The notes beneath the pieces are model-generated. The model did not search any database, was not told the DNA's origin, and saw only the letters and a list, made by a program, of their open reading frames with translations. From NCBI RefSeq assembly GCF_900102965.1, contig NZ_FNGM01000004.1:1-64000 (forward strand): a stretch of DNA of 64,000 bases, in the 5' to 3' direction. Of the stretch, positions 8,262 through 16,944 are shown piece by piece. Origin of the DNA: Paenibacillus jilunlii. Lineage in GTDB: Bacteria > Bacillota > Bacilli > Paenibacillales > Paenibacillaceae. Made by a program: the position numbers and the translations under genes. Every line of letters starts with the position of its first letter. Position 1 is the first letter of the stretch.

Positions 8262-9122
8262 CTACTTAATCGGAAAGTAAATATCAATTTCAGAGCTTTC
8301 TATGTTTTCTCCTGCAAATCGTTCAGTATAACATTCAAAGTCGTCACGGTTATCAAGCTCATAGCCGCTTTTAGGAAACCAGACGCCCCAAATATAATGA
8401 TAGGTCTGTATTAAGTCTTGTACTATTCCTTTATGAATAAACCTTGCATATTTTCCGCCGCATAGTTTTTTTCTTTCCATGCAGCTAAGAATAGGCTGTT
8501 CTTTAGGAAATTCAATTCCTACAAACCCTGTGGTTTCGCTTTGAGGATTAAATACATCTGCAGCACAGGTTGCTCCGGCTTCAAAAATACCGTATCTTGT
8601 ACCCACAAATGTATCAGGAATCTGCTGGTTAAAGAGCTGCCACATAGCAATGCTTTCATTTCCGCTAATGGTTGTTATGTAACGAATACCCATAGTGTAG
8701 GTTTCTGGAACAGTAACAATTTGCGGGTTTAAATCAGCATACGGGTGTACCCTATTATCGGAAATTAGCGCTGGGGGCCTGTTTCCTATCAAGACGTCTA
8801 TCCCATTGTTTCGATAGTCTGTTGGGGTTATACCATACCGGTCTCTAAAGGCTCTTGTAAAGCTTTCTGCTGTTTCAAAATAAAGGGAAACCCCGATATC
8901 TAATATCTTTTTTTCACTGTGGACCAAATTCCATGCGGCTTGTGTTAAACGCCGGGTTCTTATGTAACTCCCTATCGTTTCCCCCATGATGGCTTGAAAA
9001 TACCGATGGAAATGATAATAAGAGTAGGAAACCGCTTTAGCAACATCACACGCGGCGATAGGCTCGTACAGACTATTTTCAATAAATACAATTGCTTCTC
9101 CTATTGCACTGTTGTTGATCAA
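8262..9122 (-). CDS. AraC-family regulator with GyrI-like effector-binding domain
   Basis: Start is a TTG at 9122, eight bases after GAGGAGG on the minus strand. Residues 5-105 are an AraC DNA-binding domain with two HTH units (VAKAVSYSYYHFHRYFQ, and LYFETAESFTRAFRDRYGITP followed by YR). Residues about 125-286 are a GyrI/SOUL-like small-molecule pocket (VPETYTMGIRY, FVGIEFP, IWGVWFPKSGYEL). This domain order is that of Rob/BmrR-like sensors of drugs or lipophilic compounds. It lies just downstream of the C45-type gene on the same strand (25 bases), so the two may be cotranscribed. Confidence 0.9.
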   Translation of the reverse strand: MINNSAIGEAIVFIENSLYEPIAACDVAKAVSYSYYHFHRYFQAIMGETIGSYIRTRRLTQAAWNLVHSEKKILDIGVSLYFETAESFTRAFRDRYGITPTDYRNNGIDVLIGNRPPALISDNRVHPYADLNPQIVTVPETYTMGIRYITTISGNESIAMWQLFNQQIPDTFVGTRYGIFEAGATCAADVFNPQSETTGFVGIEFPKEQPILSCMERKKLCGGKYARFIHKGIVQDLIQTYHYIWGVWFPKSGYELDNRDDFECYTERFAGENIESSEIDIYFPIK

Positions 9123-9147
9123 TGAGGTTTCCTCCTCTCTAGAAATA

Positions 9148-10254
9148 TCAGCTTATTTTATAAAAGTCAGGTCTGGCTCTTTCTTGCGGCAACAACACTT
9201 CAACTTCTTGCACTTCTAACGCTCCCACAGAAAAGGTCTGCCATTCATTAACTTGTGGAGAGCCAAATGTCATTTCTATAGTTTTATCATTTACATCAAA
9301 TATCATAGAGCGTAATGTGCCAAAAAATTCTTTGTAATAGTGGCAACAAAGACCGTCCGGATATGAAGTGGACAAAAGAGTTTTCATATCTTTTTTTGAG
9401 AGCTGTTTCTTTCCTGTAAACACCTCAACAATTTTATTGTTTCGTACTACCGAATTTTCAATTATCTTTTTTTGATAGGGCTTAATATCTTCCAGTAACG
9501 CATGATTTGTAACACTTAGAAATGCTTCCTCGCTATATTCATCTAATAACTTATAGGATTTGTGTCCGTCCATGCATTGAAGCAACGCTATTTTGTTACT
9601 GCTGTCAGCTAACATCAAGTTAATGTTATAACCGATAGGTGCGCTCATTGTCCATTCTATTGCTTCTTGAACGGTTTTGCAGTTTTCCAGTATACTCCGA
9701 ACCACAACCCAGAAGCTAAAACCTGTTGCTCCAGCTTTCTGCCCTCCTTCAAAATTGCCTACAGGTATACCGTTGCTTGCTTTACAAACGGCAAGGCCGT
9801 GTTCATTCATACCGTCACATCTGCCGAAAAGATTCAATGTAGAACCAATATAACGGTATTTACCTTTGATATTAGTAAAAGCGAAGCACATTTCTTCCAT
9901 TTCATTGTTAAAATCATAATTTCTAGCCATTAATGTATGTTCGCTCTTTGACTTGCTTGGTAATACTGCCATTAGGCTGCATCCACGTTCTAAATAGGTC
10001 ATGGCATAAAAAAGTGCCTGCTCTGATGATACCCCAATCGTATCTGAAAAGCCCTTTATTTCTTCGTTGATACCTTGGCAATACATATCCAGCAAACCTG
10101 TAATTTTTGTAAACTTATCATGTGGATAAGCATTAGGCGGCAATAGAACCTGTTTTAGCAAACTTGGAGTTGAGAGAGCCCATTGTCCTATTTGTGTTCC
10201 AACTTCATAGCTTGTACCAATAAAATTTTTAAAATAAACTTTTGTTTTGTCCAT
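9148..10254 (-). CDS. C45-type peptidase/acyltransferase (linear amide C-N hydrolase family)
   Basis: I start at the ATG at 10254, nine bases after GGAAGG on the minus strand; an upstream in-frame start at 10359 has no site. The 368-residue product has the Ntn-hydrolase signature of the penicillin acyltransferase-like C45 family: YLERGCSLMAV at about residue 96, with the cysteine as the likely nucleophile, then HTLMARNYDFN, FGRCDGMNEHGLAV and SVTNHALL. Such enzymes cut or form amide bonds in small acylated molecules (family knowledge); the substrate is unknown. Members often mature by self-cleavage just before the cysteine. Together with the AraC/GyrI regulator it may form a small substrate-responsive unit. 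Confidence 0.85.
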   Translation of the reverse strand: MDKTKVYFKNFIGTSYEVGTQIGQWALSTPSLLKQVLLPPNAYPHDKFTKITGLLDMYCQGINEEIKGFSDTIGVSSEQALFYAMTYLERGCSLMAVLPSKSKSEHTLMARNYDFNNEMEEMCFAFTNIKGKYRYIGSTLNLFGRCDGMNEHGLAVCKASNGIPVGNFEGGQKAGATGFSFWVVVRSILENCKTVQEAIEWTMSAPIGYNINLMLADSSNKIALLQCMDGHKSYKLLDEYSEEAFLSVTNHALLEDIKPYQKKIIENSVVRNNKIVEVFTGKKQLSKKDMKTLLSTSYPDGLCCHYYKEFFGTLRSMIFDVNDKTIEMTFGSPQVNEWQTFSVGALEVQEVEVLLPQERARPDFYKIS

Positions 10255-10530
10255 GTATAGCACCTTCCTTTCATAAATATTATGAATCCACTCGAGAGCT
10301 TGAACTTGATATTTTTTGCTATTTGTATAGGTCTCCACAAGTAGTGTCAAATGAACCAACAGTCCACACCATCTTAAGATATGTGGGCTGTTGAAGGTTT
10401 GACTGATATTGGTCAGAAACTGTAAAAAAGTGTTCGATTGTTCTCCAAGAAATGCCGGATTTTTCCTTATTGTGCTGTTATAATGAAGGAAACGTATGTT
10501 CTTTTGGTGCGGTATTATTCATCTGTTTGT

Positions 10531-10632
10531 TTGCGGAGATATTGGCGGGAGTAGAACTACAAGCACAAGAATAAAGTCAAGCATGTGGGCATAAAGAAAT
10601 CCATTGACCTGGAAGGTCCCTTAATTTTGTAG
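10531..10632 (+). pseudogene. cas2: Relic of cas2 (3' end), type I-C-like
   Basis: The frame ending at TAG 10630-10632 reads RRYWRE-stop-NYKHKNKV, then KHVGIKKSIDLEGPLIL. This matches the C-terminal end of I-C Cas2 proteins, where a YKxKVxHxG segment is followed by an LEGPLI-like end (from memory). An in-frame stop interrupts it and no 5' part or other cas gene is present. The stop directly abuts a CRISPR leader at 10631, exactly the natural cas2-leader order, which supports the call. Confidence 0.6.
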
Positions 10633-10809
10633 TGCGAATGTATAGCGCACATGAAATCCCCGGGTCCTTCGCACCGGATTTATTACGATTTATTACATTA
10701 TTTGTTATAAAAAAAAGATGTTCTTACGTGATTGTTAATTGTTTTGAGATTCAAGCGGTTTTTAATCATAATAAAAGTGTTTATATCCTTTATTTGGTTG
10801 AAAATCGCT
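10631..10809 (+). promoter_or_regulatory. CRISPR leader relic, type I-C-like (copy 2)
   Basis: It opens with AGTGCGAATGTATAGCGCAC, carries ATGAAATCCCCGGG and CTTCGCACC, and ends AAAATCGCTG against a repeat. It parallels the leader at 7678, which has the same blocks. The middle is AT-rich as in other leaders. Confidence 0.65.
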
Positions 10810-10841
10810 GTCGCTCCTTACGCAGGAGCGTGGATTGAAAT
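10810..10841 (+). CRISPR. Lone type I-C-like CRISPR repeat
   Basis: A single intact 32-base repeat (palindromic CTCCTTACGCAGGAG core and GCGTGGATTGAAAT tail) follows the leader. No second repeat is seen before the GGDEF gene, so the array has collapsed to one unit. Confidence 0.75.
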
Positions 10842-10923
10842 AAACTAACAAGTATCAAAAACACCTGACATCATGGTAAAATATTGTGACTTGACTTGTA
10901 ATAGTCCAATTTAAATTCAGCAG

Positions 10924-12057
10924 GTGACTGTGTTGAGATTACGAGAGTTCATGAGCCCTTCGGGGACCTCGGCTTACCGGCAGGCGAAGTGGATCAAACG
11001 TTTTTTGCAGACCTATTGGCTTGTGATTGCCCTGCATTTTCTGGCCCAGCTTGCGGCTTATACTTTTCTCCCGTATGAGAGGGGGGCGCATGAATTTTAT
11101 TATGGGGTTCTGCTGTATCCGACTTTGCTGATGGGGGCGTTTGTGGGCATAGCCCAGTGGATTGACCACCGTGCTTCCAAGTATTCGTTTCTCTCTCTTT
11201 TTCTGGCCGGTACGGTTATTGCGATGATCATCATCCATCTGAATATGGATATCCGCATTATTGGGGCGCTTATGCTGCTGCCGATCTTCGCTTCGGCGAT
11301 TTTTTACCGGCTGGATTTAACCTTTTTTACGTTTGCGCTGCAAGCTGTCGCTTTTTTTGTAATGTACCAGTGGGATTATTGGTTTAAGTATTTTTTAAGT
11401 TCGTTTGATCTGATTGCCATCCCGATTTTTCTTATCGTGGGCACCTTGGTCGCCAGCATTATGATTATTAACGGGCGTGAGCTGGTCAGTGACCTGGAGG
11501 CATCGCTGACGGCGAAGCAGGATCTGTTGATTGAGAACGCGATCATGCGCAAGCTGTCGACGACCGATGCGTTGACGGACCTGTACAATCATATTTCCTT
11601 CCATGAGTTCTACGACAAGGCGCTGGAGTATGGGGATCAAGGCGCACCGTTTCATCTGGCCCTGATTGATATCGATAATTTCAAGCTGATCAACGACAAA
11701 TACGGTCACCGTACAGGGGATATCATTTTGGCCAGGGTAGCCAAATTCATTCGGGACATCATATCATCAGCGGATATTGCAGCCCGTTATGGCGGGGAGG
11801 AGTTTGCTGTTCTCTTTTTTGAGAAGACCCTTGAAGAGGCTGAAGCGACAGCGGACAAGATTCGCCTGCGGCTCTCCGAAACCCCGCATGAAGAAATGGG
11901 CGGAGCGGCGGTAACCGTGAGTATCGGACTTAAAAGCTACTCGCAAGGAACCACCAAAGAACAGCTGTTTGAGGAAGTGGACGCACTGCTTTATGCCGCC
12001 AAACACGAGGGGAAAAACAAAGTGCTGACTCCATCTTCATCCACGATATTTACATAG
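10924..12057 (+). CDS. Membrane-bound diguanylate cyclase (GGDEF domain)
   Basis: The N-terminal 190 residues contain about six hydrophobic segments (WLVIALHFLAQLAAYTFL, FLSLFLAGTVIAMIIIHL and more), making a membrane sensor. Residues about 210-370 are a GGDEF domain with DALTDLYNH, the metal/substrate segment IDIDNFKLINDKYGH and the active site YGGEEFAV. It should make cyclic-di-GMP from two GTP. No RxxD inhibitory site is obvious before GGEEF. The start is uncertain: GTG 10924, GTG 10930 and TTG 10933 all lie near an AGGTGA site. It is the first core gene after the accessory stretch. Confidence 0.9.
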   Translation: MTVLRLREFMSPSGTSAYRQAKWIKRFLQTYWLVIALHFLAQLAAYTFLPYERGAHEFYYGVLLYPTLLMGAFVGIAQWIDHRASKYSFLSLFLAGTVIAMIIIHLNMDIRIIGALMLLPIFASAIFYRLDLTFFTFALQAVAFFVMYQWDYWFKYFLSSFDLIAIPIFLIVGTLVASIMIINGRELVSDLEASLTAKQDLLIENAIMRKLSTTDALTDLYNHISFHEFYDKALEYGDQGAPFHLALIDIDNFKLINDKYGHRTGDIILARVAKFIRDIISSADIAARYGGEEFAVLFFEKTLEEAEATADKIRLRLSETPHEEMGGAAVTVSIGLKSYSQGTTKEQLFEEVDALLYAAKHEGKNKVLTPSSSTIFT

Positions 12058-12116
12058 CGCAAATTCCCGGCGAATATTCCGGGGCAGCGCAGTTTTTGAT
12101 TTTACATAATATGTTC

Positions 12117-12683
12117 TTAAAAGTTTCCTTCCATATCAGCCTTCTTACGTGCCCGGAAACGGCGTACCTTCATCAGATTACCGCACATTTTATCATCACA
12201 ATACCGTTTCGAACGGTTCCGGGTATCATCATAATAGACCCAGAGGCAATCCGGATTCTCGCAGATACGAAAGCGGGAGGTTTCCTTCTCCACAAGCGCA
12301 GCGGCAAAAGAAGAAGCAATCTCCGCCATCACTTGCTCCCAATCCGGACGCTGCGGCTGAAAGGATATAGCCATATTACCCTCTGCATTCCAGACAACCT
12401 GCCGAATAACCGGTCCCCTCAGCATATAACCGTTCAACTGCTCCAGCAGATCCCCGTCCGGGGGACAGCCCTGCACCAGCTTTTGTACCGCTTCCCGCAA
12501 TAAACTCCTTAGCTGCTGCAATTGCTCCAGCTCTACAGGCTTAACAGGCAGCTCCGCACGCAGTGAATGCTGTTCCAGCCAGGCGGCCAGCCACTTCTGG
12601 TCTTGCAGCTTGTCCTTGTCTTTGCTGCGGTCGCCTGTCCGCCAATCCCGCCAGTAGCTGTTAATAAAATCATCCCACAACAC
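12117..12683 (-). CDS. CGNR zinc-finger (ABATE-type) regulator
   Basis: GTG 12683 follows GGAGG by 8 bases on the minus strand. The 188-residue protein has a helical N-terminal ABATE-like domain and a C-terminal zinc finger: CENPDCLWVYYDD, RNRSKRYC, then CGNLMKVRRFRARKK. The four metal cysteines are present; the family hallmark CGNR reads CGNL here. Members are thought to be transcription factors or stress regulators (family knowledge). It runs convergent with the GGDEF gene. Confidence 0.85.
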   Translation of the reverse strand: MLWDDFINSYWRDWRTGDRSKDKDKLQDQKWLAAWLEQHSLRAELPVKPVELEQLQQLRSLLREAVQKLVQGCPPDGDLLEQLNGYMLRGPVIRQVVWNAEGNMAISFQPQRPDWEQVMAEIASSFAAALVEKETSRFRICENPDCLWVYYDDTRNRSKRYCDDKMCGNLMKVRRFRARKKADMEGNF

Positions 12684-12753
12684 AGTGCTTTCCTCCTTCC
12701 GCTACACCGCTTTTCACTGATTGTAACAGTTAAAATATAAATTTACTAGTTAC

Positions 12754-12782
12754 TTGATGCGGAGCAGAGAGTATGCTACATT
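12754..12782 (+). promoter_or_regulatory. Candidate sigma-A promoter for the DinB-family gene
   Basis: TTGATG and TACATT are separated by 17 bases, about 70 bases before the DinB gene start. Confidence 0.35.
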
Positions 12783-12853
12783 TCTATTGTAACTATTATT
12801 CGAGTTATTAAGTCGTTACATGGATCGCTTACACAACGCTTAGGAGGATGAAC

Positions 12854-13348
12854 ATGCAGAATAAGATCAGTGATGTTTTGCTGCAAAATTGGGATTATGT
12901 CATGGATATGGAGGACTGGGCACCGCCGCTAAGCGCTGCTTTGGAAGGGGTGACCAGTGAACAGGCCGTCTGGAAACCGCAAGGGGAAGCGGGCAACTCG
13001 ATCTGGGAGACGGTCAACCACCTGACCTATTATAAGGAGCGTCTGCTTATCAAGCTCAAAGGATTGCCAAAACTGCCTGAAGCTGAGAGCAATGATGCTA
13101 CTTTTACCGTTGCGGAAAATGGGGAAGAGGCATGGGAGCAGGCGGTGGCCAAGCTGAAAAAGGTCCATGCTTCCCTGCGGGAAGTGATTGAGGCGCTGGA
13201 GGAAGGCGCTTATGATTGGGGCGGCTCCGGACATGCTCCGGGTGAAGAAGTGATGAGTCTGATTCTGCATGACTCCTATCACACCGGACAGATCGTGCTG
13301 GTCCGCAAGCTGCAGGGCTCCTGGCCCACCAACCGCAGCTTCAATTAA
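12854..13348 (+). CDS. DinB-family protein
   Basis: ATG 12854 is six bases after AGGAGG; the ATG at 12848 touches the site and is less likely. The 164-residue product is a four-helix DinB-fold protein with metal-ligand positions in TVNHLTYYKERLL and HDSYHTGQIVLVRK. Such proteins are metal-dependent and DNA-damage- or thiol-related; most lack a known substrate. A hairpin terminator follows. Confidence 0.85.
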   Translation: MQNKISDVLLQNWDYVMDMEDWAPPLSAALEGVTSEQAVWKPQGEAGNSIWETVNHLTYYKERLLIKLKGLPKLPEAESNDATFTVAENGEEAWEQAVAKLKKVHASLREVIEALEEGAYDWGGSGHAPGEEVMSLILHDSYHTGQIVLVRKLQGSWPTNRSFN

Positions 13349-13380
13349 AAGACTACAGCCTGCTCCACAGCACAGCATAA

Positions 13381-13430
13381 AGCCGCAGTTCGGTTCCCCT
13401 AAGCCAGGGAGTCCCGGAGCTGCGGCTATT
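13381..13430 (+). terminator. Hairpin terminator after the DinB-family gene
   Basis: AGCCGCAG pairs with CTGCGGCT around a GC-rich inner part, followed by a weak ATTTGTTT tail. Confidence 0.5.
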
Positions 13431-13495
13431 TGTTTCAAGCGGGAAAGAGTAAGGGTAATGGATGCTACACCCAAGAGATTCGAAAGGAGAGATAG

Positions 13496-13666
13496 ATGAT
13501 GGAACCGAACTACAAAGACAGAAGTGTTGAAGTGGAACGCACTGAGGTGCAGAAGAAATCGGATTCCAGCGTTGTCGCATCCACCTTTATCAAATACGCC
13601 GCTTACCTGATCATATTTTTTGGACTGCTGTTCTTCCTGGTGAAGTACGTCTTCCCGTTGTTCTAG
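13496..13666 (+). CDS. Small single-pass membrane protein, 56 residues
   Basis: The frame starts ATGATG at 13496 about six bases after AAAGGAGA. The product has a charged N-terminal half (VEVERTEVQKKSD) and a C-terminal membrane segment (YAAYLIIFFGLLFFLVKYVF). No family is recognised. A terminator follows at 13695, so it is a self-contained unit. Confidence 0.65.
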   Translation: MMEPNYKDRSVEVERTEVQKKSDSSVVASTFIKYAAYLIIFFGLLFFLVKYVFPLF

Positions 13667-13694
13667 TCGATATCAGGCAATCCTCCGAAATGCC

Positions 13695-13730
13695 AAAACC
13701 CATCCCTTGGATCGCCGTGGGGTGGGTTTT
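13695..13730 (+). terminator. Hairpin terminator after the 56-residue gene
   Basis: AAAACCCATCCC pairs with GGGTGGGTTTT across a loop of about a dozen bases; the T4 end of the stem serves as the tail. The A4 on the left arm would also serve the minus strand. Confidence 0.6.
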
Positions 13731-13749
13731 GTGGTGTAGATTCATGTAC

Positions 13750-13887
13750 CTACACTTCCCGCTGGATAGAGTCACGGGCTTCGGCGGAATTGCGGTAAAA
13801 AAACCAGCATTCGTTCAGCAGCTTGATTTGGCGCCGGTCTTTTTTGTAATAAGCCTTCATGAGCTGATGGCAGAGCCACTGCGGCAA
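13750..13887 (-). CDS. cmpA: Cortex morphogenetic protein CmpA
   Basis: The 45-residue frame starts at TTG 13887, five bases after GGAGGGG on the minus strand. The body PQWLCHQLMKAYYKKDRRQ, then IKLLNECWFFYR matches CmpA of Bacillus subtilis (37 residues) over nearly its whole length; the SAEARDSIQREV tail is extra. In B. subtilis CmpA regulates spore cortex assembly as an adaptor for degradation of SpoIVA. Its presence points to a spore former. A small inverted pair (ATGCTA ... TAGCAT) lies just upstream of its ribosome site. Confidence 0.8.
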   Translation of the reverse strand: MPQWLCHQLMKAYYKKDRRQIKLLNECWFFYRNSAEARDSIQREV

Positions 13888-13972
13888 GAGTACCCCTCCT
13901 CTGCATGCTAACGTAAGATAGCATATGGGGGAACCCGCCCAAAGGTGCAGCGGCAAGCCGGAATTTCCGTTC

Positions 13973-14332
13973 CTAGTGCACGCCTTCTTCTTCCTCTTCG
14001 TACCACTGCTCCAGCTGGGCTTGAAGGGCACGGATTTCTGTCAACAATGAGATGAGGGGATAATTGCTCTCCTGAATGGACGAAAAAGCACTCTCCAGCC
14101 GGTTAATATAGGCCAATCCGGATTCCATTGAATGCTCCTCGCGCAGCAGCTCCAGGGAGTCACACTCCGCAATGGCGAGCGGCAGATCCGGAACATTGTC
14201 CGCTGTCAGCTTGTCGATCTCTTTATTGAGGCGCAGATTGAGTGCGCTGAGCTGATAAGCGTATTCCTCCGGCATCTCCACAAATTGCAATTCCTGATGC
14301 TGCTGCAAAATTACATATCGCATCTTTGGCAT
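13973..14332 (-). CDS. Hypothetical acidic protein, 119 residues
   Basis: ATG 14332 is preceded by CGGAGGGAGAA on the minus strand; ATG 14323 (MRYVILQQHQ) is an alternative. The product is mainly helical and acidic, ending YEEEEEGVH. No family is recognised. It lies upstream of cmpA on the same strand (about 85 bases) and divergent from the SprT-like gene. Confidence 0.6.
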   Translation of the reverse strand: MPKMRYVILQQHQELQFVEMPEEYAYQLSALNLRLNKEIDKLTADNVPDLPLAIAECDSLELLREEHSMESGLAYINRLESAFSSIQESNYPLISLLTEIRALQAQLEQWYEEEEEGVH

Positions 14333-14431
14333 AAGTCATTCTCCCTCCGAACTTGTCTTCCTTCTTGACAGTGTAGCCTATGCACAAGTTACAATTCAAG
14401 TAGAGATCGTAATTTCCTGTGGAGAGGACTT

Positions 14432-14938
14432 GTGAGAGAAACGATGACTAGAATGAGCAATGAAGAGCTGCAGCAGTGGATCGAGCAGGTATCACAGGAC
14501 AGCTTTGGTGTCCCGTTCCGCCACAAAGCGAGCTTTAACAGCCGGCTGAGCACCACGGGGGGCAGATATTTTATCAAAAGCCATAACATCGAGATCAACC
14601 CTATGCAGCTGGAGATGTTCGGGCGTGAAGAGACAGAGCGGATCATCAAGCATGAGCTGTGCCACTACCATCTGCACCTGGCGAAGCGGGGATATATGCA
14701 CCGGGACGCCGATTTTAAAAAACTGCTCGCCATGGTTGGCGGAAGCCGTTTTTGCCAGACCCTGCCGGGAACGAAGGCGCGGAAGCCGCAGCCTTACCGG
14801 TACAAGCTCGTCTGCACCGCATGTGCCACGGAATATCCGCGCAAGCGCAAAGCGGACCCGAAGCGCTACCGCTGCGGCAACTGTGCAGGCAAGCTCAAGC
14901 TGGTAGCATTGGAAGAATCCCAAGGGAAAGCTAAATAG
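14432..14938 (+). CDS. SprT-like zinc metalloprotease-fold protein
   Basis: GTG 14432 follows GGAGAGG closely. The 168-residue product has the HExxH-type motif HELCHYHLH at about residue 75, and a C-terminal zinc ribbon (CTACATEYPRKRK ... YRCGNCAGKLKL). This is the bacterial SprT-like family (YdcK type in Bacillus), related to proteases acting on DNA-protein crosslinks. Its bacterial role is uncertain. Confidence 0.88.
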   Translation: MRETMTRMSNEELQQWIEQVSQDSFGVPFRHKASFNSRLSTTGGRYFIKSHNIEINPMQLEMFGREETERIIKHELCHYHLHLAKRGYMHRDADFKKLLAMVGGSRFCQTLPGTKARKPQPYRYKLVCTACATEYPRKRKADPKRYRCGNCAGKLKLVALEESQGKAK

Positions 14939-14944
14939 CTGCTG

Positions 14945-15598
14945 TTAGAGATCGGTGTCGCTCTTGATGACTAATCCGAGCAGTCCGGCGAAGGAAGCTG
15001 CCTGTTCTGCGGAAATGATACAGCCTGCGAGATCTTCGATATCGACATGCAGACCGGTGAAACTGCAATCGCTGAGGTCGATTTCTTTTAGCCTGCAGCC
15101 CGCAAGGGTCGCTTGATCGATATCGCATTCCGAGAATCCGATGTGGGTCAGCTCCGCCTGATAATAATCGCTGCTGACCAGCCGGCAGTTCGCAAAAGCC
15201 GCCCCTTTGAACTTACCAAAGCGAAAACTGGCGAAATCCCCGATACAATCCACCATCCGTACATTCTGAAATCGGCCTCTGCTGAAGTCTGTGCCAATCA
15301 ATTTGCAATTCCGGAACTCTGTCCGGTGCACAAAAGCGTCACTGAAATTCACATTCGACAGATCACAATTTTCAAAGATCACATCCGTCAGCTCAATGGC
15401 ATGAAGTGTGGATTCGGCAACCGTCACATTTCGGAAAATCACTTTATCGAACGATACCCTGTCCGCCTCCTGATATTCAATTAGGCTGTCGCTGATCAGG
15501 CAGTGACTGATTTCCTCCTTCGATTGGAGCGTATGGATCTGCTGCGGCAGCAGTGAATTTTCTTCAGTGATTTTGGGCGGATCGATTTTGTTTTTCAT
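14945..15598 (-). CDS. Pentapeptide-repeat protein
   Basis: I start at the ATG at 15598, five bases after GGAGG; the ATG at 15610 overlaps that site. The 217-residue product shows A(D/N)LXX-type pentapeptides with central F or L: VIFENCDLSNVNFSD, RTEFRNCKLIGTDFS, ATLAGCRLKEIDLSD. They would build a right-handed beta-helix. Some members mimic DNA and protect gyrase from quinolones, but most are of unknown role. It is cotranscribed behind the Lrp-type gene (33-base gap). Confidence 0.8.
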   Translation of the reverse strand: MKNKIDPPKITEENSLLPQQIHTLQSKEEISHCLISDSLIEYQEADRVSFDKVIFRNVTVAESTLHAIELTDVIFENCDLSNVNFSDAFVHRTEFRNCKLIGTDFSRGRFQNVRMVDCIGDFASFRFGKFKGAAFANCRLVSSDYYQAELTHIGFSECDIDQATLAGCRLKEIDLSDCSFTGLHVDIEDLAGCIISAEQAASFAGLLGLVIKSDTDL

Positions 15599-15631
15599 AT
15601 TAGCCTCCATGTCATTGTGATTTGGCCCGGT

Positions 15632-16060
15632 CTATTTAAGCTGGCCCATTCCGAGACTGACCCGGTAATTGCCGAACTCCAGCAGCTGGTCCAGGAAACT
15701 GGCGAGTTCCTCATGATCTTTGACGTATACACGCATCCAATAGCAGCCCTCACCGCTGACCCGGTGCAGCTCGGCCACACTTCCATGTTCCAGGGCAAAT
15801 TTTTGAAAAAGCGGGTGCGCTTTGTTGGAGCTAAGGAACACGGTAATCAAAGCGTGAATGTTCTGTCCGAGTTTCTGCGGATTCCAGCGTACCGTATAGC
15901 CCTCGATAATCTCCAGCTCCCGCAATTTGCGGATTCGCGCGCCTACAGCCTGCCCTGTCATGTGTATTTTCTCCCCAATTTCCTTATGGCTCAACCGGGA
16001 ATCTTCTATTATATAGTGTAGAATTCTGTAGTCTATCTCATCTATTCCGTAGTTTTCCAT
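15632..16060 (-). CDS. Lrp/AsnC-family transcriptional regulator
   Basis: The ATG at 16060 (MENYGIDEIDYRILH) is the natural family start, preceded by GGAAAGGA about 11 bases earlier. Residues 1-60 are the winged HTH (LSHKEIGEKIHMTGQAVGARIRKL read in parts) and residues 65-142 the RAM ligand domain (HALITVFLS, GSVAELHRVSGEGCYWMRVYV). It probably senses an amino acid. It diverges from the MBL-fold gene. Confidence 0.88.
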   Translation of the reverse strand: MENYGIDEIDYRILHYIIEDSRLSHKEIGEKIHMTGQAVGARIRKLRELEIIEGYTVRWNPQKLGQNIHALITVFLSSNKAHPLFQKFALEHGSVAELHRVSGEGCYWMRVYVKDHEELASFLDQLLEFGNYRVSLGMGQLK

Positions 16061-16191
16061 TTTATCGCGAAATCCTTTCCGGGTGAAAGCAGAAATGCTG
16101 AATCTCTTTCGCCGCACAATGTATTCTGATCGAAGCAGCACTTATACTTAGATTGTAGCAGAAGACAGGCTAGATGAAAGAGGTGTTTATA

Positions 16192-16944
16192 TTGAAAATA
16201 CAGCTCATCCGCAACGCGGCCCTATGGCTGGAATACGGCGGTATAACTTTTCTGGTGGATCCCATGCTCAGCGAAAAAGAGGCGAATCCGCCCGTACCGA
16301 ATTCTCCGAATGCACGCAGAAATCCGCTGGTATCCTTACCGGGGCCTGCTCAAAAGTGGCTTGCACCTGACGCTGTACTCGTTACGCATCTGCATCAGGA
16401 TCATTGGGATGAAGCGGCGGTGTCTCTTTTGCCCCATGAACTTCCAGTGTTATGCCAGGCTGGAGATGAAGGGACTCTAGCGGCACAGGGCTTTGGGCAT
16501 GTATCCGCGATTGAGGACCTTGAGGCGAAGAACTTCCGGGGGGTGACCCTGAAGCGGACCGGTGGCCAGCATGGCACGGGAGAAATCGGAAAGCTCATGG
16601 GTAAGGTGTCCGGTTTTGTGTTCCGCGCCGAAGGTGAGCCAGTGCTGTATGTGGCCGGTGACACGATTTGGTGCGATGAAGTGAAAGAGGCCCTGGATGA
16701 ACACAAGCCGGAGGTCATCATCGTCAATGCCGGGGGAGCACAATTCCTGGCCGGTGGACATATAACCATGAATGAACAGGACATTATAGAGTTGTGCCGC
16801 TATGCCCCGGAAGCATCTGTAATTGCCGTGCATATGGAAGCCATCAACCATTGCCTGGTTACCCGGGAACAGCTTGCCGCCCGGCTGGGGCAGGCGGGAT
16901 TGCTGGAGCGCGTCCAGATTCCGGCAGACGGGGAATGGTGTTGA
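16192..16944 (+). CDS. MBL-fold metal-dependent hydrolase
   Basis: I favour TTG 16192 (MKIQLIRNAALWLEYGG), six bases after AAAGAGGTG; ATG 16174 overlaps that site. The metal motif VTHLHQDHWDE is at about residue 65, with further ligands in GQHGTGE, VAGDTIW and VHMEAINH. This is the UlaG-like/YtnP-like branch of beta-lactamase-fold hydrolases; the substrate is unknown. It is divergent from the Lrp-type gene, which may control it. Confidence 0.85.
   Translation: MKIQLIRNAALWLEYGGITFLVDPMLSEKEANPPVPNSPNARRNPLVSLPGPAQKWLAPDAVLVTHLHQDHWDEAAVSLLPHELPVLCQAGDEGTLAAQGFGHVSAIEDLEAKNFRGVTLKRTGGQHGTGEIGKLMGKVSGFVFRAEGEPVLYVAGDTIWCDEVKEALDEHKPEVIIVNAGGAQFLAGGHITMNEQDIIELCRYAPEASVIAVHMEAINHCLVTREQLAARLGQAGLLERVQIPADGEWC

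Noticed and set aside
10370..10405. Inverted pair AACAGTCCACA / TGTGGGCTGTT upstream of the C45-type gene
   Set aside because: A good stem but no T run and no clear partner gene; could be an operator, not enough to call.
12096..12503. 135-residue plus-strand frame
   Set aside because: Antisense to the CGNR gene, which has a good start and zinc-finger motif.
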